Shown one piece after another: positions 25,697-34,450 of a stretch of DNA of 64,000 nt (its first letter is position 1; each line of letters starts with the position of its first letter). The notes beneath the pieces were generated by a model, which ran no database searches, was not told the DNA's origin, and worked only from the letters and a program-made list of their open reading frames with translations. Origin of the DNA: Paracoccaceae bacterium (lineage in GTDB: Bacteria > Pseudomonadota > Alphaproteobacteria > Rhodobacterales > Rhodobacteraceae); assembly GCA_020832445.1 (NCBI GenBank), contig JAFIEO010000042.1, positions 1 through 64,000 of the forward strand, given 5' to 3'. A program made the position numbers and the translations under genes.

Positions 25697-26314
25697 ATGC
25701 AGTTCACTGTCGCCATTGATGGCCCTGCCGCCGCAGGTAAAGGCACAATAAGCCGTGCGTTGGCCCGTGAATTCGGCTTTGCCCATCTGGATACGGGGCT
25801 TTTGTATCGCGCGGTTGGTGCAAAGGGCGGCAATGCCGTTCTGGCGGCGCAAGGGCTGACACCGGATGATCTGGCGCGCAGCGATCTGCGCAGTCTTGAA
25901 GCGGGCGAAGCGGCCAGTCAGGTCGCAGCGATCCCCGAAGTGCGCGCCGCACTGACAGCGTTCCAGCGGGAATTCGCGCACCGCGATGGTGGTGCCGTTC
26001 TGGACGGGCGCGATATTGGCACTGTGATTTGTCCGCTGGCCGAGGTGAAACTGTTTGTCACCGCCAGTGCCGAAACACGCGCCCGCCGCCGCTGGCTTGA
26101 AGCGGGCGAGGGGGCTGCGAGTTATGAAGATGTGCTCAGGCAGGTGCGCGAACGTGATGCGCGCGATATGGGGCGCGCCGATGCGCCCCTATGCCCGGCC
26201 GAGGACGCCGTGATCCTTGACACGACAGCAATGAGCATTCCGCAGGCGGTTGATGCTGCCAAGGCCTGCGTTGCCGCCAAACTGGCGGAATTGCAGGGGC
26301 AAAAACACCAATAA
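25697..26314 (+). CDS. cmk: Cytidylate kinase
   Basis: 205 residues. The P-loop [20 protein letters not shown] is at residues 3-22, followed by [16 protein letters not shown] (CMP site), [23 protein letters not shown], and TRARRRW. It phosphorylates CMP and dCMP for nucleotide recycling. AAGGAGAGG lies just before ATG 25697. The length is slightly under the usual 220, from a shorter central region. A weak hairpin (TCACGCA/TGCGTGA, 26319..26353) follows and may attenuate read-through into copA. Confidence 0.95.
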   Translation: MQFTVAIDGPAAAGKGTISRALAREFGFAHLDTGLLYRAVGAKGGNAVLAAQGLTPDDLARSDLRSLEAGEAASQVAAIPEVRAALTAFQREFAHRDGGAVLDGRDIGTVICPLAEVKLFVTASAETRARRRWLEAGEGAASYEDVLRQVRERDARDMGRADAPLCPAEDAVILDTTAMSIPQAVDAAKACVAAKLAELQGQKHQ

Positions 26315-26359
26315 ATCTTCACGCATCAGCGATTTCGCAGCTTTTCTGCGTGACGGCCC

Positions 26360-26390
26360 TTGACCCTCCATCTACTGGAAGGACCATGTG
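26360..26390 (+). promoter_or_regulatory. CueR/HmrR-type copper-responsive promoter
   Basis: TTGACC (26360..26365) is followed by CTCCATCTACTGGAAGGAC, a 19-base spacer, and CATGTG. The dyad ACC-CTCC...GGAAGG-AC between the -35 and -10 positions, and the over-long 19-base spacer, match promoters that MerR-family copper regulators open by twisting DNA. The cueR-like gene is at the end of the same operon (28910..29305). Confidence 0.75.
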
Positions 26391-26426
26391 GGTATGCAGA
26401 CACCCAAGCCCGACGGAGTTGCCCGC

Positions 26427-28913
26427 ATGAATGTTCACCCTGCCGATATGACCGAAACCCGGTCTTTCCATCTTGACGGCCTGTCCTGCGCAGGATGTGT
26501 GCGGCGCGCCGAAACGGCCCTGAACACGGTCGAGGGGGTGCAGGACGCAAGCGTCAATCTGACCCTTGCGCAGGCAACGGTTCAGGCGCGCGCGGATGTC
26601 GCGCTGGAAGACATCCAGAAGGCGCTGCGCAAGGCGGGTTATCCGATGCGCAGCACACGCATTGATCTGGAACTGGACAACATGACCTGTGCATCCTGCG
26701 TGGCACGGGTAGAAGCGGCGCTTGGCGCCAACCCTTCGGTGCTGCGCGCCAGTGTCAACCTGAACACCGCACGCGCGCAGGTCGATATGCTGGACGGGCA
26801 GGGCGACCCAAAGGAACTGGTGCGCCTGCTGGAAAAAGCGGGTTATCCGGCGCGGGTGCTGTCGGATACGGGCGCGGGCGGCACGGACCCGCGCGCGCGC
26901 CAGCAGGCGGAAGCGGCGGCGATGCGCGTGAAATTCCTGATTGCGGCTGTGCTGACCCTGCCTGTTTTTGTGCTGGAAATGGGGGGGCATGCCTTTCCAC
27001 CCTTTCACCACTGGTTGCACCATACGATTGGCATGCAGGCATTGTGGGTGGTGCAATTCGTGCTGACCACCGCAGTGCTGGCAGGGCCGGGGCGGGTGTT
27101 CTTTATGCGGGGCCTGCCTGCATTGTGGCGCGCAGCACCGGATATGAACAGCCTTGTGGCCGTCGGCACGGGGGCGGCATGGGGGTTTTCGGTCATTGCG
27201 ACATTCGCGCCGGGTATATTGCCCGAGGGCACGCGCGCTGTTTATTTTGAGGCGGCAGCCGTGATTGTCACCCTGATTCTGCTGGGCCGCTGGCTGGAAG
27301 CGCGCGCCAAAGGGCGCACCGGCGCTGCGATAGCGCGGCTAGTCGGCATGCAGCCCAAGACTGCGCGCGTGCTGCGCGACGGTGTGGAGGTGGACATTCC
27401 AACCGCAGATCTGGAACCGGGCGATGTGGTTCTGGTGCGCCCCGGTGAACGTATCCCCGGTGATGGTGAACTGACCGAAGGTGACGCGCTGATCGATGAA
27501 AGCATGATCACGGGTGAGCCGCTGCCAGTGTCCAAAGGGCAGGGCGACACGCTTGTGGGCGGCACGGTGAACGGTGCGGGTGCGTTTCGCATGACCATCA
27601 CCCGCACGGGCGCTGACACGGTTCTGGCGCAGATCATTCGCATGGTCGAAGGGGCGCAGGGCGCGAAATTGCCGGTGCAGGCGCTGGTGGACAAGGTGAC
27701 AATGTATTTAGTGCCCGTCGTCATCGGGGTTGCGGTTCTGACGGTGCTGGTCTGGTTGGTATTCGGGCCGGATATGACATTCGCGCTGGTGGCGGGGGTG
27801 TCGGTGCTGATTATCGCCTGCCCCTGCGCAATGGGGCTGGCCACGCCCACATCGGTGATGGTGGGAACAGGCCGCGCAGCCGAACTGGGCGTGTTGTTTC
27901 GCAAGGGCAGCGCGCTGCAACTGATGGACCGCGTCCAAGGCGTGGCGTTCGACAAGACCGGCACCCTGACCGATGGCCGCCCCGTCCTGACCGCGCTGGA
28001 GGCTGTGGGCGATGCGGATCACGCGCTGGCACTTGCCGCCGCACTGGAAGGGCAATCTGAACACCCGATCGGGCGCGCGATTGTGGCGGCGGCGCGCGAA
28101 AAGGGCTTGCAGCTGCCCGAAATCAGCGCCTTCAAATCACTGACAGGGCTGGGCGTGCGCGCGGTCCACGACGGGCAGGACGTGCTTTTGGGGGCCGAAC
28201 GGCTGATGGTGCAAGAAGGTGTCACGCTTGGCGCGTTGCGCGACAAGGCGCAGGACTTGGCAGGCAAAGGCCATACGCCGCTGTATCTGGCGCAGGGCGG
28301 GCAGGTGCTGGCCATGATTGCCGTGGCTGACCAGCCGAAGGCGGGCGCGCGCCAGATGGTTGCGGCCCTTCAGGCACAGGGCCTGCATGTCGCCATGATT
28401 TCCGGCGATGCCCGTGCCACTGCCGACGCGATTGCGCGTGATCTGGGGATCACCCATGTCGTGGCCGAAGTGATGCCCAAGGGCAAGGTTGACGCACTGG
28501 AGGCGCTGCGCGCCGACTGGGGCAGTGTGGCATTTGTGGGCGATGGCATCAACGACGCCCCCGCACTGGCCGAAGCGGATGTGGGCATCGCCATTGGCAC
28601 CGGAACCGATGTGGCCGTGGAAACCGCAGATGTGGTCCTGGCCTCGGGCGATCCGCGCGGCGTGGTGCAGGCGCTGGATGTGTCGCGCCGCACGATGCGC
28701 AATATCCGCCAGAACCTGTTCTGGGCGTTCGCGTATAACACTGCGCTTATTCCTGTGGCAGCGGGGGTGTTGTATCCGGCGATGGGGGTGCTGTTGTCGC
28801 CCATGCTGGCTGCAGGGGCCATGGCACTTAGTTCGGTGTTTGTGTTATCAAATGCGTTGCGGTTGCGGTTCATGCCAGCTGTGATGCAGGCCGCAAAACA
28901 GGGGGCGACATGA
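26427..28913 (+). CDS. copA: Cu(I)-exporting P1B-type ATPase
   Basis: 828 residues from ATG 26427, which fits a transcript starting just after the CueR-type promoter and has GGAG upstream; earlier in-frame codons at 26388 and 26394 overlap the promoter. Two N-terminal HMA domains carry CxxC at 21-24 (LSCAGC) and 88-91 (MTCASC). Then come eight membrane helices, the metal-site CPC (residues 465-467), the phosphorylated Asp 509 in DKTGTLT, the SEHPIG histidine-proline motif and [10 protein letters not shown]. It pumps Cu(I) out of the cytoplasm. Its stop overlaps the regulator start (ATGA). Confidence 0.96.
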   Translation: MNVHPADMTETRSFHLDGLSCAGCVRRAETALNTVEGVQDASVNLTLAQATVQARADVALEDIQKALRKAGYPMRSTRIDLELDNMTCASCVARVEAALGANPSVLRASVNLNTARAQVDMLDGQGDPKELVRLLEKAGYPARVLSDTGAGGTDPRARQQAEAAAMRVKFLIAAVLTLPVFVLEMGGHAFPPFHHWLHHTIGMQALWVVQFVLTTAVLAGPGRVFFMRGLPALWRAAPDMNSLVAVGTGAAWGFSVIATFAPGILPEGTRAVYFEAAAVIVTLILLGRWLEARAKGRTGAAIARLVGMQPKTARVLRDGVEVDIPTADLEPGDVVLVRPGERIPGDGELTEGDALIDESMITGEPLPVSKGQGDTLVGGTVNGAGAFRMTITRTGADTVLAQIIRMVEGAQGAKLPVQALVDKVTMYLVPVVIGVAVLTVLVWLVFGPDMTFALVAGVSVLIIACPCAMGLATPTSVMVGTGRAAELGVLFRKGSALQLMDRVQGVAFDKTGTLTDGRPVLTALEAVGDADHALALAAALEGQSEHPIGRAIVAAAREKGLQLPEISAFKSLTGLGVRAVHDGQDVLLGAERLMVQEGVTLGALRDKAQDLAGKGHTPLYLAQGGQVLAMIAVADQPKAGARQMVAALQAQGLHVAMISGDARATADAIARDLGITHVVAEVMPKGKVDALEALRADWGSVAFVGDGINDAPALAEADVGIAIGTGTDVAVETADVVLASGDPRGVVQALDVSRRTMRNIRQNLFWAFAYNTALIPVAAGVLYPAMGVLLSPMLAAGAMALSSVFVLSNALRLRFMPAVMQAAKQGAT

Positions 28914-29305
28914 ATATTTCCGAAGCCGGACGCAGGGCAGGACTGCCCGCCAAGACGATCAGATTCTATGAAGATATCGGGTTGATCCAGCCTGCGCGTA
29001 TGGGAAACGGCTACCGCGATTTCAGTGAAGAAGACCTGCACAGGCTGGCATTTCTGCGTCGCGCGCGCGCGCTTGGCTTCTCGGTCGAGGAATGCCGCCA
29101 GTTGCTGGGGCTGTATCAGGACAGAACCCGCACCAGTGCCGATGTGAAACGCCTTGCGCGCCAGCATTTGCAGCGTGTGGATGACCAGCTGGCAGAATTG
29201 CAGCAGATGCGCGCGACACTGGCCCATCTTATTCAGGCCTGCTCAGGTGATCAAAGCCCCGATTGTCCGATACTCGCTGATCTGGCGCAATCTGCGAAGG
29301 GGTAA
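28910..29305 (+). CDS. cueR: Cu(I)-responsive MerR-family regulator
   Basis: 131 residues. The Mer[34 protein letters not shown] is followed by the wing and a long dimerisation helix. The metal loop has C111 and C119 spaced as in CueR ([13 protein letters not shown]), which marks coinage-metal sensing rather than zinc or mercury. It probably activates copA from the promoter at 26360..26390 and so its own expression through the overlapping operon. Confidence 0.93.
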   Translation: MNISEAGRRAGLPAKTIRFYEDIGLIQPARMGNGYRDFSEEDLHRLAFLRRARALGFSVEECRQLLGLYQDRTRTSADVKRLARQHLQRVDDQLAELQQMRATLAHLIQACSGDQSPDCPILADLAQSAKG

Positions 29306-29319
29306 CGCGTGCGCGCCGT

Positions 29320-29586
29320 TCAGGCGGTTGCTGCGGCCTTGGTCTTGCGTGTTGCAGGTTTCGTGGTCCGTGGGGTGGACCGCTGGGTTGACCTTGGGGT
29401 TGTGCGTGAGGCAGGCTTCAGCGTGCTTTTCATGGCTTCTGCTTCTGCTGCGATTTCGGCTGCACTTTCATGGGGCACAACTTTTGCCATGCTGCACAAG
29501 ACACGCAAATAGGTTTCCTGCTGGGATTGATACACCTTGATCCAGAAAAGATTGGCCTGCATCCAGAACGAAACGGGGTCCATCAT
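29320..29586 (-). CDS. Small protein with basic, histone-like tail
   Basis: An 88-residue protein. The N-terminal half (MMDPVSFWMQANLFWIKVYQ, then ETYLRVLCSMAKV) is an aromatic amphipathic helix region reminiscent of short phasin-like proteins. From residue 57 the protein is only Lys, Arg, Thr, Pro, Ser and Ala, with an imperfect RTTPRSTQ/RSTPRTTK repeat like histone H1 tails. AGGAGG precedes ATG 29586 by eight bases, which supports this strand over the overlapping plus-strand frame. The role is unknown; binding of nucleic acid or polyhydroxybutyrate granules is a guess. Confidence 0.65.
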   Translation of the reverse strand: MMDPVSFWMQANLFWIKVYQSQQETYLRVLCSMAKVVPHESAAEIAAEAEAMKSTLKPASRTTPRSTQRSTPRTTKPATRKTKAAATA

Positions 29587-29780
29587 TTATAATCCTCCTG
29601 TTTGGGCATTTGGGTGGCATGTATTGCGCCGTGCCCGAATTTCCACCTGCGCGCGAACGCGCCGTAATCCTTTTCCTGTGCACATGTGTAGCAGGCCAAA
29701 TGTAACGCTACCTTGACTTGACGCAAAAACTGACGAATTGCTGCATCTGACCTGACTTTTTGAACAAAGGATGAATTCTA

Positions 29781-30074
29781 ATGCCCAAAGCCTATTGGGT
29801 GGCCCATGTTGATGTCAAAGACACCGATGCCTATGCGGCATATATTCGCGCAAATGCCGCCGCCTTTGAAAAATATGGCGCTAAATTCATCATCCGGGGC
29901 GGGGCGCAGTCCCAGATCGAAGGGTCAAGCCGTGCGCGCACGGTGGTGATCGAGTTTGCAGATATGGCAACCGCACGCGCCTGTTACAACAGTGCGGAAT
30001 ACCAGTCGGCCAAGGCATTTCGCGCGACATGCTCGATGGCGGATCTGGTGATCGTCGAAGGGTACGGTGACTGA
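29781..30074 (+). CDS. DUF1330 family protein
   Basis: 97 residues, one ferredoxin-like alpha/beta domain of the dimeric barrel type. MPKAYWVAHVDVKDTDAYAAYIRANAAAFEKYGAKFIIRGG, then RTVVIEFADMATARACYNSAEYQSAKAFRA, is the DUF1330 pattern. The family function is unknown. AAAGGA precedes the ATG. Repeat elements follow downstream. Confidence 0.88.
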   Translation: MPKAYWVAHVDVKDTDAYAAYIRANAAAFEKYGAKFIIRGGAQSQIEGSSRARTVVIEFADMATARACYNSAEYQSAKAFRATCSMADLVIVEGYGD

Positions 30075-30146
30075 TCCGGCGATGGTCATGACCTGATGGA
30101 ACAGCATGCGCTGGTTGGGTCTGGCGTGACGGGGGGCTGTGGATAT

Positions 30147-30333
30147 AGCCCGCGCTATCGGTGGGCCGGGGTCTGCCGATCCGACATTATAAGAATGCAG
30201 TTTATGCAGGCTGCATACCCCTTACTTCAATGGCTTGGATTGCCATCAGGACATCGGCAGGTCGCGGGACGGCCCGCCGATGGCGCGGCGGGCTGCGCCC
30301 TTGATTCCGCGCCTTTGGGCGTCCCCTTCGGGC
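30147..30333 (+). repeat. Dispersed repeat family 1, copy D (ends degraded)
   Basis: Same orientation as copy B. It begins at AGCCCGCGCT and keeps both 16-base arms (GCGCTATCGGTGGGCC and GGCCCGCCGATGGCGC), but lacks the GGCCTTTTGCGG start and the AAAAGGCC end. Its right end runs straight into family 2 (30334..30441). Together the two repeats fill the 30075..30487 gap, where I see no gene. Confidence 0.78.
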
Positions 30334-30441
30334 CTAGAGCATATGGCGTTCATCCGCATTCACGAGATATGCTCTAACTTATTGATTTCGCATGTTCGAG
30401 AAGCTCAAAACCGGTTCCCACTTTTGAGCAACATGCTCTAG
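30334..30441 (+). repeat. Repeat family 2, copy 1 (108 bp, CTAGAGCAT ends)
   Basis: Bounded by CTAGAGCAT and its complement ATGCTCTAG. Inside are two hairpins: TAGAGCATAT/ATATGCTCTA near the left, and GCTCAAAA/TTTTGAGC around CCGGTTCCCAC near the right. The second copy, about 90 percent identical, is at 34343..34450. AAACCGGTTCCCACTTTTG-type repeats are widespread in alphaproteobacteria. The copy ends 46 bases before the ftsB stop and may act as its transcription end. Confidence 0.8.
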
Positions 30442-30487
30442 TATCACGCACAAACTGGTGCCCGTTCTTTCGCCAACATGCGCGCTT

Positions 30488-30784
30488 TCAGCGAATGACA
30501 ATCTCGTCGGGGCGCACCAGCCCAAGCACATTGCGCGCGCGTTCGTCCAGCAGGTCCAGATCAAGATACCCGTCGGACAGGCGGCGCGTGCGGTTTTCCA
30601 ACTCGCGCAGTTCAATCGCCAGCTTGTCGCGTGTCACTTGCAATTCGGCAATTTCCGCTTCGATCTGGACACGGTTGAACAGACCAAACGCCCCTTGCAC
30701 CGCCGCAAAGGTAAAATAGATGGCCAGCACGCTTGCGGTGCCAAAGTAGAAAAAGGCGCCTATTGCGGGGCGGGGGTTTTTCAT
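30488..30784 (-). CDS. ftsB: Septum formation initiator FtsB/DivIC
   Basis: 98 residues: a short cytoplasmic start, one membrane helix (AIGAFFYFGTASVLAIYFTFAAV, residues 7-29), then a coiled coil (RVQIEAEIAELQVTRDKLAIELRELENRTRRL) and LDLDLLDERARNVLGLVRPDEIV. The coiled coil with the E-R-A-R-x-x-L-G tail is typical of FtsB, which with FtsL and FtsQ recruits septal synthesis enzymes at the divisome. ATG 30784 is chosen at the cytoplasmic start. It lies downstream of pgk on the same strand. Confidence 0.87.
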   Translation of the reverse strand: MKNPRPAIGAFFYFGTASVLAIYFTFAAVQGAFGLFNRVQIEAEIAELQVTRDKLAIELRELENRTRRLSDGYLDLDLLDERARNVLGLVRPDEIVIR

Positions 30785-30884
30785 CTGCTGTCTGCCTGCT
30801 CTGGACGAGGGATTATTTTTATTGCTCGACCAGACCAATCATGCCACAGCATGCGGCCTTTGTGAATCCCCTTTTTGGGTGTCG

Positions 30885-31100
30885 TCAGGCCAGAAACACC
30901 CCGACAACCACCATCATCAGCCCCAGTGTGGATACGGCCAGCGCTGCAAAGTTGATCATCACTGCCTTTTGCATGCGCGCGCGCATGGCCGTGTCATCCA
31001 GCCCCGACTTGCGCAGGTTCATGACATACACAATGCACCAGACCAGCCCGGCAATGCCCGCGACCGATATCAGCGCCCCTGTCCAGATCAGATATTCCAT
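30885..31100 (-). CDS. Small two-helix membrane protein
   Basis: 71 residues with two hydrophobic helices (about 3-27 and 46-70) joined by a basic linker ([18 protein letters not shown]). AAGGA precedes ATG 31100. Its start lies inside the last 13 bases of pgk, so it is translationally coupled to it. No family function is known to me. The second helix, rich in Val, Met and Leu, ends at the C-terminus. Confidence 0.72.
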   Translation of the reverse strand: MEYLIWTGALISVAGIAGLVWCIVYVMNLRKSGLDDTAMRARMQKAVMINFAALAVSTLGLMMVVVGVFLA

Positions 31101-32314
31101 TCCTTGTCCTTGTTCGATCCGTGTTCCCTGCCCAGTGCGGCCACGCCCGGAAGGGTTTTGCCTTCCATCCATTCCAGAAACGCGCCGCCTGCGGTGGAAA
31201 TATAGGTGAAATCATCCGCGACGCCTGCTTTGTTCAGCGCCGACACCGTGTCGCCGCCGCCTGCCACGGAAATCAGCGCCCCGTCTATGGTCCGGCGCGC
31301 GGCTTCTTGTGCGCAGGCATTGGTAGCCGCATCGAATGGCGTGATCTCGAACGCGCCAAGCGGTCCGTTCCACACCAAGGTCCGGCATTCTGCGAACAGC
31401 GCCGATATACGCGCCACTGTTTCCGGCCCCGCATCAAGGATCATGGCGTCATCGGGGCATTGATCGGCAGGCAGGGTTTCATGCGCGGCCCCTGCGGCAA
31501 ATTCGCGCGCAATGACAATGTCATGCGGCAGATGGATGGTGCAGCCCGCATCGTTGGCCTTGGCAAGAATGTCGCGCGCGGTGTCGGCCATGTCGCGTTC
31601 CGCCAGTGATGTGCCGATGGCCAGCCCCTGCGCGACCAGAAAGGTATTTGCCATACCGCCGCCGATGACCAGATGATCCACGCGTGTGATCAGGTTCGAC
31701 AACAGGTCCAGCTTGGTGGACACTTTGGCCCCGCCCACAATGGCCGCAACAGGACGTTCGGGCGTGCCAAGGGCTGCATCCAGCGCTTTCAGCTCTGCCT
31801 CCATCAGGCGGCCTGCGCAAGATGGCAGCAACTGCGCCAGCCCTTCGGTCGATGCATGGGCGCGGTGTGCGGCAGAAAAAGCATCATTCACATAAATATC
31901 GCCCAATGCGGCCATTCCGGCGGCCAGCATGCGGTCGTTTGTTTCCTCGCCCGTATGAAAACGGGTGTTTTCCAGCAGCAACACATCACCGTCCTGCATG
32001 TCTGACACCGCTTTCTTGGCGGGAATGCCGATGCAGTTTTCGGCAAATGCAACAGGCGCGCCAAGGGCCGCTTCCAGGGCGGGCCGCACCAGTGACAGGG
32101 ACATTTCGGGGTCGGGCTTGCCTTTGGGGCGGCCGAAATGCGCCAGCAACACAACCTTGCCGCCTGCTGCCGTGATATGGGTGATCGTGGGCAATATGCG
32201 TTCGATGCGGGTTGCATCTGTCACCCGCCCGTCCTTCAGGGGCACGTTGATATCCACCCGCACCAGCGCGGTCTTGCCTGCGAAATCGAAGTCGTCAAGC
32301 GTTTTGAAAGCCAT
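31088..32314 (-). CDS. pgk: Phosphoglycerate kinase
   Basis: 408 residues. [26 protein letters not shown] gives the phosphoglycerate-binding Asn and Arg, followed by [10 protein letters not shown] and the hinge. The C-terminal nucleotide domain has [21 protein letters not shown] and GGGDTVSAL. It transfers phosphate between 1,3-bisphosphoglycerate and ADP in glycolysis and gluconeogenesis. A small membrane protein gene overlaps its 3' end. Confidence 0.97.
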   Translation of the reverse strand: MAFKTLDDFDFAGKTALVRVDINVPLKDGRVTDATRIERILPTITHITAAGGKVVLLAHFGRPKGKPDPEMSLSLVRPALEAALGAPVAFAENCIGIPAKKAVSDMQDGDVLLLENTRFHTGEETNDRMLAAGMAALGDIYVNDAFSAAHRAHASTEGLAQLLPSCAGRLMEAELKALDAALGTPERPVAAIVGGAKVSTKLDLLSNLITRVDHLVIGGGMANTFLVAQGLAIGTSLAERDMADTARDILAKANDAGCTIHLPHDIVIAREFAAGAAHETLPADQCPDDAMILDAGPETVARISALFAECRTLVWNGPLGAFEITPFDAATNACAQEAARRTIDGALISVAGGGDTVSALNKAGVADDFTYISTAGGAFLEWMEGKTLPGVAALGREHGSNKDKEWNI

Positions 32315-32483
32315 TGCTGCGCATCCCCTGTTCGTTCAACTTGTCGCTATCTGGCGTAAAAGGGGGGGCAGGGTCAATGCCCACTCGCCCCTGACATGCA
32401 CAAGACAAGCCAAAGGCAGGGCTTTTCCTTGCGGGCAAGACGCATTAGGTTGCGCGCCAGACAAGATCATGAAGGAGCGCCAG

Positions 32484-32990
32484 ATGGCCGAGATCAAAGA
32501 CCCCGAAAACACCATCCTGATGGAGTTGAAAACCGGCACTGTCACAATCGAATTGCTGCCGGATGTGGCACCGGGCCATTGCGCACGCATGAAAGAACTG
32601 GCGCGCGCAGGGGCCTATGACAATGTCGTGTTTCACCGTGTCATTGACGGATTCATGGCCCAGACCGGTGATGTGGCCAATGGCAATACCGAAAAGGCGT
32701 TCGATCTGCGCCGAGCAGGCACAGGCGGGTCGGACCTGCCCGATCTGAAGGCGGAATTTTCCGGTGTGCCCCATGACCGTGGAACATTGGGCGCGGCACG
32801 CTCGCAAAACCCTGACAGTGCCAACAGCCAGTTCTTCATCAATTTCGGCGACAACCATTTCCTGAACCGGCAATACACAGTCTATGGCCGCGTGATTTCC
32901 GGTATGGACCATGTCGATGCCATCACCCGCGGTGAACCGCCTGCGACCCCTGACAAGATGATCAGTGTCAAGGTGGCCGCCGATGCGTGA
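32484..32990 (+). CDS. ppiB: Peptidyl-prolyl cis-trans isomerase (cyclophilin, cytoplasmic)
   Basis: 168 residues, one cyclophilin domain with no signal peptide. The catalytic-site residues lie in NVVFHRVIDGFMAQTGD (F-H-R and Q) and in SANSQFFINFGDNHFLNRQYTVYG. It catalyses proline isomerisation in folding proteins. AAGGAG precedes ATG 32484. The next gene, a second cyclophilin with an export signal, starts inside its last codons (ATG 32983, stop 32990). Confidence 0.94.
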   Translation: MAEIKDPENTILMELKTGTVTIELLPDVAPGHCARMKELARAGAYDNVVFHRVIDGFMAQTGDVANGNTEKAFDLRRAGTGGSDLPDLKAEFSGVPHDRGTLGAARSQNPDSANSQFFINFGDNHFLNRQYTVYGRVISGMDHVDAITRGEPPATPDKMISVKVAADA

Positions 32991-33597
32991 TAAACTTCTG
33001 TTTGCAGGGCTTTTTGCGGTAGGGCTTGGCATCCTTGGGGCGTCCTGGTACAGCGTGACGCGCGCCAATGCCGACACGTCGGTGCCCGCAGATCATTCCG
33101 GCCCCGTGATGGTCATTGATGTAGCGGGCGAGGCAAACGGCGAAATCCGCATTGCGCTGCGCGATGATCTGGCCCCGAACCATGTGGAACGCATTGTGAC
33201 ACTGGCCGAACGTGGCGATTATGACGGTGTGGTGTTTCACCGCGTGATCGACGGGTTCATGGCCCAGACGGGGGATGTGGAACATGGCACCGATGACGCC
33301 AATGCGCGCCGTTGGGGCACCGGCGGGTCGGACCTGCCCAATCTGCGCGCCGAATTCACCAACCAGTCGTTTGAACGCGGTGTAATCGGCATGGCGCGGT
33401 CCCAAAGCCCTGACAGCGCCAACAGCCAGTTTTTCATCATGTTTGCCCCTGCGCCCCATCTGGATGGCCAGTATACCGTTGTGGGCCAGATGATTGACGG
33501 GTTCGACGTGCTGGATGCGATCAAGCGCGGCACCGGTGGCAATGGCGCGGTTGTGGGAACCCCCGACCGGATGGAACGGGTCACAATCGAGCGTTGA
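32983..33597 (+). CDS. Exported cyclophilin-type peptidyl-prolyl isomerase
   Basis: 204 residues. An N-terminal hydrophobic segment (LLFAGLFAVGLGILGASWY) acts as a signal or anchor, then a cyclophilin domain nearly parallel to PpiB (DYDGVVFHRVIDGFMAQTGDVEHGT, SANSQFFIMFAPAPHLDGQYTVVG). So this pair splits the job between cytoplasm and periplasm. AAGGTGG precedes ATG 32983, in the end of ppiB. It probably arose by local duplication and gained the signal. A strong terminator follows. Confidence 0.92.
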   Translation: MRDKLLFAGLFAVGLGILGASWYSVTRANADTSVPADHSGPVMVIDVAGEANGEIRIALRDDLAPNHVERIVTLAERGDYDGVVFHRVIDGFMAQTGDVEHGTDDANARRWGTGGSDLPNLRAEFTNQSFERGVIGMARSQSPDSANSQFFIMFAPAPHLDGQYTVVGQMIDGFDVLDAIKRGTGGNGAVVGTPDRMERVTIER

Positions 33598-33613
33598 TGT
33601 GTCGTGATTTAAA

Positions 33614-33655
33614 AAATGGGCGGGGTGCTGAAATGCAACCCCGCCCATTTCTTTT
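33614..33655. terminator. Bidirectional terminator
   Basis: AAATGGGCGGGG (33614..33625) pairs with CCCCGCCCATTT (33639..33650), a 12-base stem, followed by CTTTTT; the A run before the stem gives a T run on the other strand. It lies between the convergent cyclophilin and DUF4168 genes and should end both. Confidence 0.88.
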
Positions 33656-33674
33656 TGACGTGATCTGACGTAGA

Positions 33675-34061
33675 TCAGCCGCCCATATGCGCTTCGGTGA
33701 AGCGGGCATCGATTTCTGCTGCAAGCTCGGGATCTTCGGCTGCGGCATTGGCGATGGCGATATATTCGTCCAGCGTAATGCCTGGGGTTTCTTCAACAGC
33801 CTGTAGCATTGCAGCGTCGGCGGCTTCCAGCATTTCCATCTGGGCGTTCTGATCGGCTTCTGCCTCGATCTGGGCCATATAACCTTCGCGGACCTCGTTC
33901 ACGGCCAGCGCCGCTTCGATGAACGCGTCGACCATGTCGCTTTCGGCGGCAATGGCCGCGCCGTCGATCTGGTCTTGCGCCATGGCCATGGGCACCATTA
34001 CGGGTGCGGTTGCCATGGTCGCTGCCAGCGCGGTCGAGGCGAGGAATTTTTTAAAGCTCAT
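33675..34061 (-). CDS. Exported DUF4168-like protein
   Basis: 128 residues with a signal peptide (MSFKKFLASTALAATMATAPVMVPMAMAQD). The mature part is a Glu/Ala/Met-rich helical protein: MVDAFIEAALAVNEVREGYMAQIEAEADQNAQMEMLEAADAAMLQAVEETPGITLDEYIAIANAAAEDPELAAEI. The G-I-T-x-D-E-Y-x-x-I-x-x-A pattern is the DUF4168 signature. AGGAGA precedes ATG 34061. Function is unknown; periplasmic and probably helical. Confidence 0.8.
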   Translation of the reverse strand: MSFKKFLASTALAATMATAPVMVPMAMAQDQIDGAAIAAESDMVDAFIEAALAVNEVREGYMAQIEAEADQNAQMEMLEAADAAMLQAVEETPGITLDEYIAIANAAAEDPELAAEIDARFTEAHMGG

Positions 34062-34235
34062 TACAATCTCCTGTTTGTGGACAGTGCGCGGCACTTTCGT
34101 CGCGCGCTGTCCTTTAGCTAGGTGGCATGGTTCGGGCATGCAAATCGGTCGGCGGTAAAATGCTTGGATTATGTTTAGAGTGCGCATAAGGGCTTGGGCA
34201 GGCAGGATTAAGTCATCTTGTTTGCGGGTGGGTGA

Positions 34236-34342
34236 TGCGGAAAATAAGGGCAGGGCCGCAGCCCGCGCCGCATGCAGGGCGGGCTGCGGCCCTTGATTTC
34301 GCGCCTTGGACGTATCCAGCAACCCCTTGGGCCAGCAAAGTC
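34236..34342 (+). repeat. Right-end fragment of repeat family 1
   Basis: The stretch GCGGGCTGCGGCCCTTGATT-TCGCGCCTTGGACGT matches the right end of copy D (GCGGGCTGCGCCCTTGATTC-CGCGCCTTTGGGCGT), but the arms are absent. As in copy D, family 2 follows directly (34343..34450). The rest of the 34062..34446 gap (34062..34235) is promoter-like sequence for the DUF4168 gene, with nothing else visible. Confidence 0.6.
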
Positions 34343-34450
34343 CTAGAGCATATCACGTTCATTCGCATTCACGAGACATGCTCTAACTTGTTGATTTCGC
34401 GTGTCCAGGAAGCTCAAAACCGGTTCCCACTTTTGAGCAGCATGCTCTAG
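34343..34450 (+). repeat. Repeat family 2, copy 2
   Basis: 108 bases, the same length and layout as copy 1 (30334..30441), with CTAGAGCAT and ATGCTCTAG ends. Its last bases provide the TAG stop codon of the VWA gene on the minus strand (34447..34449). The right hairpin GCTCAAAA/TTTTGAGC is unchanged between the copies, while the left one differs at three places. Confidence 0.8.

Noticed and set aside
29309-29512. Plus-strand frame of 67 codons after cueR
   Set aside because: The minus-strand gene at 29320..29586 has AGGAGG and a better N-terminus; the plus frame has no ribosome site.
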